64,000 nt of DNA from an uncultured Clostridia bacterium (GCA_947631765.1 CANRMP010000004.1:62001-126000); one strand, 5' to 3'; counted from the stretch's first letter, positions 16,501 through 23,364 are shown. Translations and numbers: made by a program. The notes: generated by a model not told the origin, from the letters alone.

Positions 16501-16750
16501 CCGAGAGGGAAACGTCATCTATTTTGAATTTATCCTTGAATGCGGATCTGAGCTTGACGGCGGCGTCCCTTTCCTCATCGCTTGCGTGCTCGGGGCGGAC
16601 AAGGCTGTATTTCATATCCGTGCCGTCAAGGACGGTTAAATAGTTCGGCTGTCTTTCTTTTTTCTCATTTTTGCCATTACACGCGGCAACGCTGACAATG
16701 CAGATAACCGCGGCAAGGGCTATGAGAAGTATTCTTGCCGTTTTTTTCAT
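13523..16750 (-). CDS. large lipoprotein: GLUG repeats fused to a basic secretory protein (BSP)-type metallopeptidase
   Basis: A 1075-residue surface protein. An N-terminal lipoprotein signal ends at VAAC (Cys24). An N-terminal ~280-residue region of unknown fold follows. From about residue 310 to 740 there is a GLUG-type beta-helix: DGNGKTVKGLYITG is followed by seven or more repeats of the form GGIVG...C/N..G.I/V. The last ~230 residues form a peptidase_BSP-like domain (PF04450 type) with the zinc motif HEMAH and the nearby GWIAEGDADYV. BSP-like proteins are secreted metallopeptidases. GLUG repeats occur in surface proteins and adhesins. It has its own promoter and is monocistronic. Substrate and role are unknown; binding or digestion of host or dietary protein is an inference. 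Confidence 0.85.
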   Translation of the reverse strand: MKKTARILLIALAAVICIVSVAACNGKNEKKERQPNYLTVLDGTDMKYSLVRPEHASDEERDAAVKLRSAFKDKFKIDDVSLSDDWIKRGETLEEGLLEILVGDTNRPESQIVKNSLSGEMYAVAVLNEKIVICASADEYIEDAVDYFIDTYIKPAEDKVEIEATTNMVAVKTATGWLMSRTLEIEILAANAVGSDIEIIAAVNEEDFTDVGFEVKINGEPQSTIGNLKSKGDSYELGGVTYKASDYNKTSIVAATVSGIDGGSLTKIEISPYVVEFGDTLYGLDAFACEYQGVCETISTVEVKDDVYQITNPAELYVFADYVNKGHRIINATLGSDIDMGGIEWTPIASSMMPFKGVFDGNGKTVKGLYITGADNETLGFFGCIGTGSTVKNLSFDDVYVFADGSAKVGILAGENRGLVTDCTVSGTISTSDKSGNATTAYAKAGTMEGVGGIVGMLNGKYVTSVENCTFTGNVNIDAGFASFVGGIAGKSVAISGDIINCVNKGAVSCTSAYAVNDAKNSTGLGGVIGSIVNATISGSSNEGSVTGAGKTVGYVGGVVGNVIGIGQVVDCWNSGKINANYTSNSYVKSYVGGIVGVFSDNTIWDGMALRCYNKGEVTSSGGYAAGIVGQISDCRSYIMYCYNVGKITADTYAGGICANAASDRSFIMNCYNAGDIVAENAMGIIGITGGRFNESYTTQYSSVDVYINYSNNLYLSDKTAAAYTGNKKSDKGGVAGAEEFTNAVFEISKTSPNYFKVHEYFVEDKTNINNGFPIFEYQTDASKAAKTIDDDLYDVHSSTINPDGSRYYYVNRYTNFIWDGVAYDENSQDSLNQKVTAAEFERLMDQTVETPHNIIDENGNVTGTCNCAVFKTDHYFTIEKWKDVLDDVENNLQGVADWANRGEIRHIGYLQADGEQSSGSVAVTVRWTNNSGTINIKFNVTYYKNERCDGATVHEMAHSQLLDGGNEGWIAEGDADYVKYNYYGPIKAGEDRDRDNYRWKEDDFQGAYQPTATFYCFLARMYGNKAVRAILTFQDVLRDKYGDGWKLAYGATIKEVWELFGVAGRWDVDAHFQD

Positions 16751-16788
16751 GTTAGCAGTACTCTCCTTAGATTTAAGTATTCAATTTG

Positions 16789-16817
16789 ATTATAACACAC
16801 CCCCTTCCTTTTTTCAA
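16789..16817 (-). promoter_or_regulatory. promoter of the GLUG/BSP lipoprotein gene
   Basis: On the minus strand TTGAAA (16817-16812), 17 bases, TATAAT (16794-16789). It is divergent from and close to the promoter at 16845-16873. Confidence 0.82.
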
Positions 16818-16844
16818 GACATTTTAAACATTTTTAAAAAACTA

Positions 16845-16873
16845 TTGACATTTGCCTAAATGCGTGATAGAAT
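16845..16873 (+). promoter_or_regulatory. promoter of the CNNM/CBS operon
   Basis: TTGACA (16845-16850), 17 bases, TAGAAT (16868-16873). The predicted start near 16880 gives a long leader of about 168 bases before the first gene. Confidence 0.82.
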
Positions 16874-16879
16874 AAGAAA

Positions 16880-17047
16880 AAATCGAGTTATATAAGGGTG
16901 ATTATTTTTTGGACATACCCCGATTATGTTCATTTGTTATAATTGTTATAATATTTAATCTAAAGCAGCAAAAAGGCGCTTCCGTGGCGTAAATCGGCAC
17001 GGCGGTTTTTTGTTGCGTTTTTTATTTTAAAGGAGTTGATACTTTTT
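16880..17047 (+). promoter_or_regulatory. structured leader with terminator-like hairpin before the CNNM/CBS genes
   Basis: The leader holds a stem CCGTG...CACGG (16982-17002) with an inner CG/CG pair, followed by CGGTTTTTTG and a second T-run ending in ATTTT. It looks like an intrinsic terminator lying between promoter and gene. An AAAGGAG ribosome site follows at 17029-17035. Upstream, GGGTG...ACCCC could form a competing or sensing structure. The sequence does not match the M-box, yybP-ykoY or fluoride riboswitch patterns that I know. Confidence 0.5.
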
Positions 17048-18121
17048 ATGGACGTTGCCCGATGTACCATTGCATTGGCGGCAATAACATCCCCCGAAAG
17101 GGTGCTTGGGGGTCTTGCGCTTATTTTTGTGCTCATGCTTTTTTGCGCATTTTTCTCAAGCGCCGAGACAGCCTATTCATTTTGCAACAAAATTCGAATA
17201 AAACAGCTTGCCGAGAGCAAGAACAAACGCGCAAAAGCAGCCATGAAAATCGTGGACGATTTTGACGGCGCGCTTGTGGCAATACTTGTTGGCTACAACA
17301 TTTGCAACACGCTTGCTGCGTCTGCGGCAACCGTTATGTTTATTTCCCTGCTCGGAAATATAGGAACGCTTGTTTCGACAATTGCAATAACTCTAATGTT
17401 CTATATTTTTGCCGAAACCTTTCCCAAAAGCTTCGCTAAGGCAAACTGCGATACATACGCCCTTGCCATAGCTTATCCCACAATGTTTTTTATAAAGCTC
17501 TTTCTTCCGGTGTCGTTTGTGCTTACAGCCCTTTCGGACGCTCTGAAAAAGAAAATCTCAAGGCTTTTCCCCGCCTCGCCCGAATTTACCGACGACGACC
17601 TTCAATCGATTGTAGAAAGCGTTGAGGAGGAGGGCGGCTTTGACAGAGAGGAAGGAGATATAATCCGCTCGGCTATTGAGTTCGGAGACCTCAAAGCCAA
17701 GGATGTGCTCTGCCCGAAGGAAAAGGTTGTTTCCCTGTCGGTAAGACTGCCTGAAAGCAGTATTGTGGAGACTCTTCTTTCTGTCAAATATTCCCGAATA
17801 CCCGTGTATCGGGACAATCCGGATATTTATATAGGCTTTCTAAAGGCGGAGGAATACCTCGTTTCGGTTATTAACGGCAAGAAGACCGATGTGCGGCGCT
17901 TTATCTTTCCCCCGATGTACGTTTCCGAGGAAACAAGGCTTGCAACCGTTTTTGAGGAAATGGGAAAGCACAAATGCCACTTGGCGTTTGTGAGAAATAC
18001 GGAGCGGGAGGTCGTCGGAATTGTCACGATGGAGGACGTGCTTGAAGAAATCGTCGGGGATATCAACGACAGCGACGATTCTCAAATTGCCGCGCAAAAT
18101 GACGGGGAGGGCAACGCATGA
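17048..18121 (+). CDS. CNNM/DUF21 and CBS-pair membrane protein (hemolysin C/CorC-like), short form
   Basis: A 357-residue protein with a CNNM (DUF21) membrane domain of three to four helices (residues ~10-190; FFSSAETAYSFCNKIRI and AILVGYNICNTLAAS) and a cytoplasmic CBS pair (~205-345; VEEEGGFDREEGDII, RIPVYRDNPD, GIVTMEDVLEEIVGDI). It lacks the C-terminal CorC/HlyC domain and ends soon after the CBS pair. Relatives are Mg2+/Na+ linked exporters of the CorB/MpfA type; older hemolysin names are historical. GGAG lies 12 bases before the ATG. The stop overlaps the next gene as ATGA, so the two paralogues are translationally coupled and may form a heterodimer. Confidence 0.88.
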   Translation: MDVARCTIALAAITSPERVLGGLALIFVLMLFCAFFSSAETAYSFCNKIRIKQLAESKNKRAKAAMKIVDDFDGALVAILVGYNICNTLAASAATVMFISLLGNIGTLVSTIAITLMFYIFAETFPKSFAKANCDTYALAIAYPTMFFIKLFLPVSFVLTALSDALKKKISRLFPASPEFTDDDLQSIVESVEEEGGFDREEGDIIRSAIEFGDLKAKDVLCPKEKVVSLSVRLPESSIVETLLSVKYSRIPVYRDNPDIYIGFLKAEEYLVSVINGKKTDVRRFIFPPMYVSEETRLATVFEEMGKHKCHLAFVRNTEREVVGIVTMEDVLEEIVGDINDSDDSQIAAQNDGEGNA

Positions 18122-19380
18122 TATATTTTGTCCTTTCACTTATAATTGTCATTCTTATAGTCTTTTCCGCATTCTTTTCCTCAAGCGAAATTGCCCTTGC
18201 CTCCTCAAATAAGGTAAGAATAAAAAGCGCTGCCGAAAATAAGGACGAAAGGGCGGCAAAGGTTCAATACCTTATCGACCACTACACAAGAACCATATCG
18301 ACAATTTTAATTTCAAACAGCCTTGTAAATATCGCGGCGTCCTCTATTGCAACTCTGCTTTTTACAATGATTATTTCAAATGAAGCGCTGGCTCAAAGCG
18401 CCGCGACAGTGCTTATCACAATTTTGCTTTTACTGCTCGGCGAAATCTTTCCGAAAATCATCGCCGCATTTATAAGCGATTCCTATGTGTACAAATGCGC
18501 GCCGGCTGTGAGATTTTTTATGAGGCTCTTTGCCCCCATAGTCCTTGCCACCGAGTTTGTTATTGACAAAATCAGCCCGCTTTGGACTCCGAAAAACGCC
18601 GCGCCGATTGCCACAAACGATGAGCTTGCCTCAATTGTCGACGAGATCGAGGACGACGGCGGCTTTACCGAAAAGGAGGGCGACTTTATAAAAGGCGCCA
18701 TAAGCTTTACCGAAAAGACCGCAAAGGATATTTTGACCCCGAGGGTTGACGTTCTCGGCTTTGATATCGAGGATGAGGTCAGCGAGCTTGCAAAAAACAC
18801 CTCGCTTCTTGATTACGCGCGCTTTCCTGTTTATGAAGGGAGCCTTGACCACGTGCTCGGCGTGCTCACAACCCGCGCTTTTGCCGGGCAGTATTTGAAG
18901 CTCGGCGACAAGACCGACGTGTCCTCTTTGCTCACCCCTCCGCTTTACGTGCATATGACAAGGAATATTTCCTCGATTCTCAACGAAATGCGCGAAAAGC
19001 ACTGCGAAATGGCGTTTGTACTCGACGAATTCGGCGGAACTCTCGGAATTATCACGGTTGAGGACATAGTTGAAGAAATTGTCGGCGACATCTTTGACGA
19101 AAGCGACGACCGCAGAAGCGAGGTCACCCGAAAGGGCGATTTTCTTGAGGTGGACGGCATGATGAATATCACAGACCTGTTTGAGCTTTTGGATTTTGAC
19201 GATTCGAATTTCGACTCGGAATATACCACGGTGGGCGGCTGGGTGTCCGAAATTCTTGACAAAATTCCCGAGGAGGGCGACTCGTTTGAATACTCGGGAC
19301 TCTTTGTCACGGTTACAAAAATAAACAACCACAGGGTTGAAAAGCTCGTAATAAAGGACAACAGAATAAGCGAGGAATAA
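18118..19380 (+). CDS. CNNM/DUF21, CBS-pair and CorC_HlyC-domain membrane protein, full-length form
   Basis: A 420-residue paralogue of the preceding gene. It has a CNNM domain (FFSSSEIALASSNKVRI, TILISNSLVNIAASS), a CBS pair (IEDDGGFTEKEGDFI, RFPVYEGSLDHVLGV, FGGTLGIITVEDIVEEIVGDI) and, unlike its partner, the C-terminal transporter-associated domain (residues ~330-415; FLEVDGMMNITDLFELL to TVTKINNHRVEKLVI). It is predicted to be in the cell membrane and active in Mg2+ or other cation efflux. It begins inside the stop codon of the upstream gene and is followed by a strong hairpin. Confidence 0.9.
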   Translation: MIYFVLSLIIVILIVFSAFFSSSEIALASSNKVRIKSAAENKDERAAKVQYLIDHYTRTISTILISNSLVNIAASSIATLLFTMIISNEALAQSAATVLITILLLLLGEIFPKIIAAFISDSYVYKCAPAVRFFMRLFAPIVLATEFVIDKISPLWTPKNAAPIATNDELASIVDEIEDDGGFTEKEGDFIKGAISFTEKTAKDILTPRVDVLGFDIEDEVSELAKNTSLLDYARFPVYEGSLDHVLGVLTTRAFAGQYLKLGDKTDVSSLLTPPLYVHMTRNISSILNEMREKHCEMAFVLDEFGGTLGIITVEDIVEEIVGDIFDESDDRRSEVTRKGDFLEVDGMMNITDLFELLDFDDSNFDSEYTTVGGWVSEILDKIPEEGDSFEYSGLFVTVTKINNHRVEKLVIKDNRISEE

Positions 19381-19397
19381 AAGCTTTTTTGCTAAAG

Positions 19398-19429
19398 AGA
19401 ATGCCGCAAGCCAAGGCTTGCGGCATTCT
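19398..19429 (+). terminator. terminator of the CNNM/CBS operon
   Basis: A perfect 15-bp stem AGAATGCCGCAAGCC/GGCTTGCGGCATTCT with a two-base loop, 17 bases after the stop codon. The T-run after it is short (TTGTTG), so some read-through is possible. Confidence 0.75.
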
Positions 19430-19494
19430 TGTTGCGGTCGGTCAAGCTGCAGGTGTAACCGAGCGCAGATGTAAAGGTTTTATGTTTTTTAGAA

Positions 19495-20277
19495 TTAATT
19501 GTATGCGACGACTACGCCTATGTCAAGTTCTCTACCGCCCCAGCAGTCAAGCAGACTTACTGCGATAACGTTTTCACCGGCAACAAGCAGATCGCCAAGG
19601 TTGCCTTCATAAATATAGTATGGATCTGTCTCATCGCAGAATAACATAGCATACTCATCGACCCAGTCATGGCATCCGGACGGACCATTGCCGGCAACTC
19701 CGGGCTGGAACTTTTCAGACTCATCGTGAACAATGATTTCGGTTCCGTTGAGGTAGAGATGCAGGGTGTTGTCATAGAAAATATCAAAGTAGAGAGTTGC
19801 TTCGCCGTTCTTTATTTCATCAAGGTACTGCTGGTCAAGATTGAAGGATGTCCTTGCAAACAGTCCGTGGTTATCGCCGTTCCAGTCGCTGGCAGCTCTT
19901 CCTTCACCTAAGTTGTCTAACCGGTCGCCGATATAACCATCGGTTTCACTTGCCCAAGTCGTCCAGCTGCTGTCGTCAAAATCTTTTGCAAACCAGTTTG
20001 CATTGTCGGCGACAAACTGTGAAAATCCGTCGGTATCGCGTGTGTAGTAGGAATTGTCAGTCCATGTTACCTCAACTGCCTGATATTTATAGGTGAGTGT
20101 TTTTCTCTCGACAATCACAACGTCGTCTTTTACGTCAATGAGGTCATCGTTTGGTCTCGAAGGTGCTGTTGTCGTTACCTTGGGAGTCGTTGTAGATTCG
20201 GTTTTGCCCGAGCTGCAAGCAATGAAAAGCCCGCAAGCGAGCGAGCAAAGAAGCAGAATGCTTATAAACTTTTTCAT
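19495..20277 (-). CDS. hypothetical lipoprotein with a galactose-binding-like jelly-roll domain
   Basis: A 260-residue protein. A lipoprotein signal ends at LFIAC (Cys21); a Ser/Thr/Pro-rich spacer follows (~22-45), then a domain of ~200 residues. The WFAKDFDDSSW segment and the later LYFDIFYDNTLHLYLNG and VAGENVIAVSLLDCW resemble the jelly-roll seen in beta-galactosidases and sialate esterases, where an added domain binds sugar. No catalytic residues are evident, so it may be a surface carbohydrate-binding protein. It has its own promoter; its neighbours give no functional clue. Confidence 0.7.
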   Translation of the reverse strand: MKKFISILLLCSLACGLFIACSSGKTESTTTPKVTTTAPSRPNDDLIDVKDDVVIVERKTLTYKYQAVEVTWTDNSYYTRDTDGFSQFVADNANWFAKDFDDSSWTTWASETDGYIGDRLDNLGEGRAASDWNGDNHGLFARTSFNLDQQYLDEIKNGEATLYFDIFYDNTLHLYLNGTEIIVHDESEKFQPGVAGNGPSGCHDWVDEYAMLFCDETDPYYIYEGNLGDLLVAGENVIAVSLLDCWGGRELDIGVVVAYN

Positions 20278-20312
20278 GATTGATCTCCTTTAAATAATAT
20301 GAAGCTTACTTG

Positions 20313-20333
20313 TCGGGAACCTGCACCCCGACT
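20313..20333 (-). other. 5' leader hairpin of the lipoprotein mRNA
   Basis: GTCGGG/CCCGAC stem within a few bases of the predicted transcription start (~20338) of the lipoprotein gene. It is not followed by a T-run. A 5'-end stem of this kind could protect the mRNA from decay; that role is inferred. Confidence 0.4.
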
Positions 20334-20344
20334 GTATATATAGA

Positions 20345-20373
20345 ATTCTACCACAAATCAAGCTCAATTTCAA
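20345..20373 (-). promoter_or_regulatory. promoter of the jelly-roll lipoprotein gene
   Basis: On the minus strand TTGAAA (20373-20368), 17 bases, TAGAAT (20350-20345). Confidence 0.78.
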
Positions 20374-20461
20374 GCGTTTTGCAATAAAATTAAAGAGATT
20401 TTAAATTATTATTTAAATTATCCAAATACAACCTGTATATTTTGTGCAAGAGAGACAAAAA

Positions 20462-20941
20462 TCAAAGCTCAATGAACATAAAGTCACTGTCCTTTTTTGT
20501 CAGACAGACGGTAAAGCATACATCTTTGTATGTTTTTTCCTCAAAACAATAACCACTGCCGTCAATATTATGCGGTATGCCGCAGCCGAGACATTTCCCG
20601 AGGCTTTCGTATCTTGTCCAAAGCCTTATCTGCTTTTCGGGCATGGTCTCCTCGCTTTTAAGAAATCTTTTCATGACAAAGGAGGAAATAGGGCGCACGG
20701 TCTCAACGTCAATGCCCACAGGTATATCCGAGAGCGCACAGCAGACGTATTGCCCGCTGTGAGAAATATTAAAATTCGGATAGCCCTGCTCAAAATACGG
20801 CTTGCCGCTCTTTGTTTTCTTGACAGTATATGCATTAAGTCCCTTTTTTGTCATGAGGGTGAGCGCCGCGTCAAGCAGAGCCCAAGCCTCCTTTGACGGA
20901 TTGTCCCCTTCCATTATATGTTTAATGTACGCCCTTGTCAC
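20462..20941 (-). CDS. 4'-phosphopantetheinyl transferase family protein (Sfp-like, compact)
   Basis: A 159-residue Sfp/AcpT-type protein. Family motifs are in order: SGKPYF (~45-50), FNISHSGQYV (~57-66), the Mg-binding GIDVE (~75-79) and a variant of WxxKEA, LWTRYESLGK (~107-116). It transfers phosphopantetheine from CoA to a carrier protein serine. At 159 residues it is shorter than Sfp (~220) and closer to an AcpS-like monomer or half enzyme; the catalytic Lys of KEA is replaced by Tyr-Glu-Ser. It starts with GTG overlapping the rnfD-like stop (GTGA). No carrier-protein or synthase genes are nearby, so its partner is unknown. Confidence 0.82.
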   Translation of the reverse strand: MTRAYIKHIMEGDNPSKEAWALLDAALTLMTKKGLNAYTVKKTKSGKPYFEQGYPNFNISHSGQYVCCALSDIPVGIDVETVRPISSFVMKRFLKSEETMPEKQIRLWTRYESLGKCLGCGIPHNIDGSGYCFEEKTYKDVCFTVCLTKKDSDFMFIEL

Positions 20942-21987
20942 TCTTTTTCTCCTTTTTTGCCCGAGGGCTCCTCATTTTTCGAAGGGCTTAAAGCACCCTT
21001 TTGGCTTTTGGAGTTTGCAATAACGGGCGCGCTTGTCGCTTCGTTTGCGCTTTTTGGCGCTTTTGCTCCTCCGAACACCCCGGGGCGCAGATAACGGTCA
21101 AGAAAAGGAGTCCACAAAGCGGCAAGCAGGACGACAATATACGTTCCTTCATATTTAAAGAACACACGAACAACAACCGAAAGCGCGCCGCAGACCGCTC
21201 CGAAAATCAGTCTGCCGGTATTTGTGTGCGGGGAGGTGACGGGGTCGCAGGCAAAATACACCGCGCAAATAAGTATTCCTCCGCAAAAGAGCTGACCGCA
21301 TATATAATGAGGATAGGAAACGCTTTCGGGCGCAAGAAACATCGAAAACGCCGCCGCGCTTGCAATAAAGGCTATGGGCGTTCTCCAATTTATCGCCTTG
21401 TTGACAATAAGAAACAATCCGCAAAGTATTATTATCCACGCCGAAAGCTCCCCGAGATTGCCGTCAACCCTGCCAAACAGCATATCGGTTATCCCGGCTT
21501 CGGGCATTTTGCCGTCAAGCACCGCTTCAAGTCCGCTCATCTCCGACGAGGTGTCAAAGCTGAGACTCAGCGTGGTGCTTTGCGGAAAAACAAGCCCTAT
21601 AAGCACTCTTGCAAAAAGCGCGGGATTTATAATATTTGCCCCGAGCCCTCCGCTAAGCTCTTTAGCGGCAATTGCCGCCGCGCATCCTATTACAAGCACC
21701 ATAATGCTTGTATTGTGCGGCAGGGTGAAGGCAAGCAAAAAGCCGCTTATTAAGGGAGAAAGGTCGAAAAGATACGCTTTCCTTCGAAGCACCGATTTTT
21801 TAAAGCCTGCCGCGCACGCATGAAAGAGGGCGCAAAAGGCGGCGGCGGTAAATTCAAGAAGGAGTGCGCGCGCGCCGTATATCAGATATGACCACAGAAT
21901 AATAGGCACAAAGCTCACAAGAACCAAAAAGTACTGTCTGTTGGAGCCGAGTATTCTCTTTGTCGCTTCCAAGCCTTCCTTTGTCAT
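20938..21987 (-). CDS. rnfD: RnfD/NqrB-like membrane subunit, divergent
   Basis: A 349-residue protein with about ten helices. RnfD hallmarks present: FDLSPLISGFLLAFTLP, KELSGGLGANIINPALFARV, GNLGELSAWII and a C-terminal ACDPVTSPHTNTGR. In RnfD a Thr in a [ST]xAT motif carries covalent FMN. The aligned segment here is FDTSSEMSGLEAV, with Ser where the acceptor Thr is expected and Met for Ala. A Lys/Ser/Pro-rich tail of ~50 residues is extra. RnfD is part of the membrane complex that links ferredoxin:NAD oxidoreduction to ion pumping. The start overlaps the rnfC-like stop by one base. Confidence 0.85.
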   Translation of the reverse strand: MTKEGLEATKRILGSNRQYFLVLVSFVPIILWSYLIYGARALLLEFTAAAFCALFHACAAGFKKSVLRRKAYLFDLSPLISGFLLAFTLPHNTSIMVLVIGCAAAIAAKELSGGLGANIINPALFARVLIGLVFPQSTTLSLSFDTSSEMSGLEAVLDGKMPEAGITDMLFGRVDGNLGELSAWIIILCGLFLIVNKAINWRTPIAFIASAAAFSMFLAPESVSYPHYICGQLFCGGILICAVYFACDPVTSPHTNTGRLIFGAVCGALSVVVRVFFKYEGTYIVVLLAALWTPFLDRYLRPGVFGGAKAPKSANEATSAPVIANSKSQKGALSPSKNEEPSGKKGEKE

Positions 21988-23225
21988 TATGCCTTACCTC
22001 CCTCGCCTTTTGTTTTTATATCGTTTTTTGCCTTCCTTATTTTTGAAAGCAGCGCTATTTCAGACGGGCAGACGCTCTCGCAAAGTCCGCACTCGATGCA
22101 AACCATCACCCCGCCCGCCTTGGCGTGCAGCGCGCCTTTTGAAATAAACTCATAAGGGAAAAGGTACATAGGGCAAATAGCGTCACATTCGCCGCACATA
22201 ACGCACGGCCCCTCCCCGCGCTCCGCGGTTGAAGCTTTGAAAATCCTTGTCGGTCGTCTTTTTTCCCCCTCTGCAAGCGGGATACGCGAGAGAGGGGAGG
22301 AGGTGCCAAGGCTTCCCTCAATACCGAATATGCGTTTTATTTCCCGAGGAGACGCGCCGCGCGGGAGAGCGCAGATAAGGTATTGTCCTTTTCCCTTTTC
22401 AAGGGTCACAAGGTCGGTGCAGTATGACTGCCCTTTTGCAAAAATATTGTATATATCAAGGCAGGACGCCGCAGAAAGCATAAGAAAGCCGGCTTGACGG
22501 CTGTCGCCGAGCGGTGAAAGCTCCCTGCCCGAGAGAGCGTAAACCACAAGCGAGGGGTGCTGTTGGGGATATTTTTCACTCAGTCTTTCGCACCTTATCA
22601 TATCGGTTTTTTTGGTCTTTTCGACAAGCGCTTCATAATCTCCACGATCTATGGCGGAAAGGGCAATAATTCCCTCTTTTATTCCCATTGCGGACATTAT
22701 TATTTTCATAGAGGATATGATTTTATCCGAATAGTTTGTGACAATATAGGAGGGGCAAAGATCGCCGTCCTCGGTGCAAACCGCGTTTATTACAAGCGTT
22801 TTTACCTTGCCTTTTGCGCCTTCAAGCAGTGTGTGGGTTAAGACGGTGCTGTCAGCCTCAATTACTCCCGCTCCCGCCACAAGCCCTATAAGCTCGTTGC
22901 ACTCAAGCTCGGACAGGGTTTTGCCGCTTTTTATCCCGTACGGGACACTCTCAAGCGCCGAAAGCTCCTTGTCGTTCTCAATGGTAAGGGTCGCGCCGTC
23001 GATTTTTGTTACCACACCCGAAAGCGGACTGTGAGTTACAAAGCCGTCCCTGTCAGAAAGGGGGGAGCCGATTTTCACCTTGTCCCCGATGCCCGCAAGT
23101 ATTTCTCCCGGGCAAAAAACCGATACTGTGTCAAAGAGCTTTGCCGTCTCTTCAAATTTTACAAAATCGGCGTCATATTTTTTTCCGCCGATGATTTTTT
23201 TACCGCGTCTGAACCTGTAAATCAT
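21987..23225 (-). CDS. rnfC: RnfC-like iron-sulfur protein lacking the NADH/FMN signature
   Basis: A 412-residue protein with the RnfC layout. It has an N-terminal barrel-sandwich domain (residues ~1-75), a central Rossmann-like domain, a soluble ligand-binding-like segment and two 4Fe-4S motifs CVMCGECDAICP (~345-356) and CIECGLCESVCP (~382-393). In true RnfC the central domain begins with AGxVGxGGAxFP and later has GAECEPY, the FMN/NADH site. The same positions here read AGAGVIEADSTVL and NAVCTEDGDLCPSY, so the site is lost. It may pass electrons from another donor. It is the first gene of a three-gene unit and has its own promoter. No rnfG, E, A or B is adjacent. Confidence 0.85.
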   Translation of the reverse strand: MIYRFRRGKKIIGGKKYDADFVKFEETAKLFDTVSVFCPGEILAGIGDKVKIGSPLSDRDGFVTHSPLSGVVTKIDGATLTIENDKELSALESVPYGIKSGKTLSELECNELIGLVAGAGVIEADSTVLTHTLLEGAKGKVKTLVINAVCTEDGDLCPSYIVTNYSDKIISSMKIIMSAMGIKEGIIALSAIDRGDYEALVEKTKKTDMIRCERLSEKYPQQHPSLVVYALSGRELSPLGDSRQAGFLMLSAASCLDIYNIFAKGQSYCTDLVTLEKGKGQYLICALPRGASPREIKRIFGIEGSLGTSSPLSRIPLAEGEKRRPTRIFKASTAERGEGPCVMCGECDAICPMYLFPYEFISKGALHAKAGGVMVCIECGLCESVCPSEIALLSKIRKAKNDIKTKGEGGKA

Positions 23226-23258
23226 TGCAAGTGGTCCTCTTTTTTGTCTGATGTATAT

Positions 23259-23287
23259 ATTATATTACACTAAAAGCCATATTTCAA
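23259..23287 (-). promoter_or_regulatory. promoter of the rnfC-rnfD-PPTase unit
   Basis: On the minus strand TTGAAA (23287-23282), 17 bases, TATAAT (23264-23259). The leader of about 30 bases contains AGAGGA before the ATG. Confidence 0.8.
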
Positions 23288-23335
23288 TAATATAATATGA
23301 ACAACAATTTTTTTTGGATTTTTTGAAAAAAAGTG

Positions 23336-23364
23336 TTGACAAAAGCGCCGCCTTATGATATAAT
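23336..23364 (+). promoter_or_regulatory. consensus promoter of the tRNA pair
   Basis: TTGACA (23336-23341), 17 bases, TATAAT (23359-23364): an exact consensus promoter, as expected for stable RNA genes. Confidence 0.9.

Noticed and set aside
16880-17047. Fluoride, Mg2+ (M-box) or Mn2+ (yybP-ykoY) riboswitch
   Set aside because: None of the conserved sequence blocks of these classes could be found in the leader.
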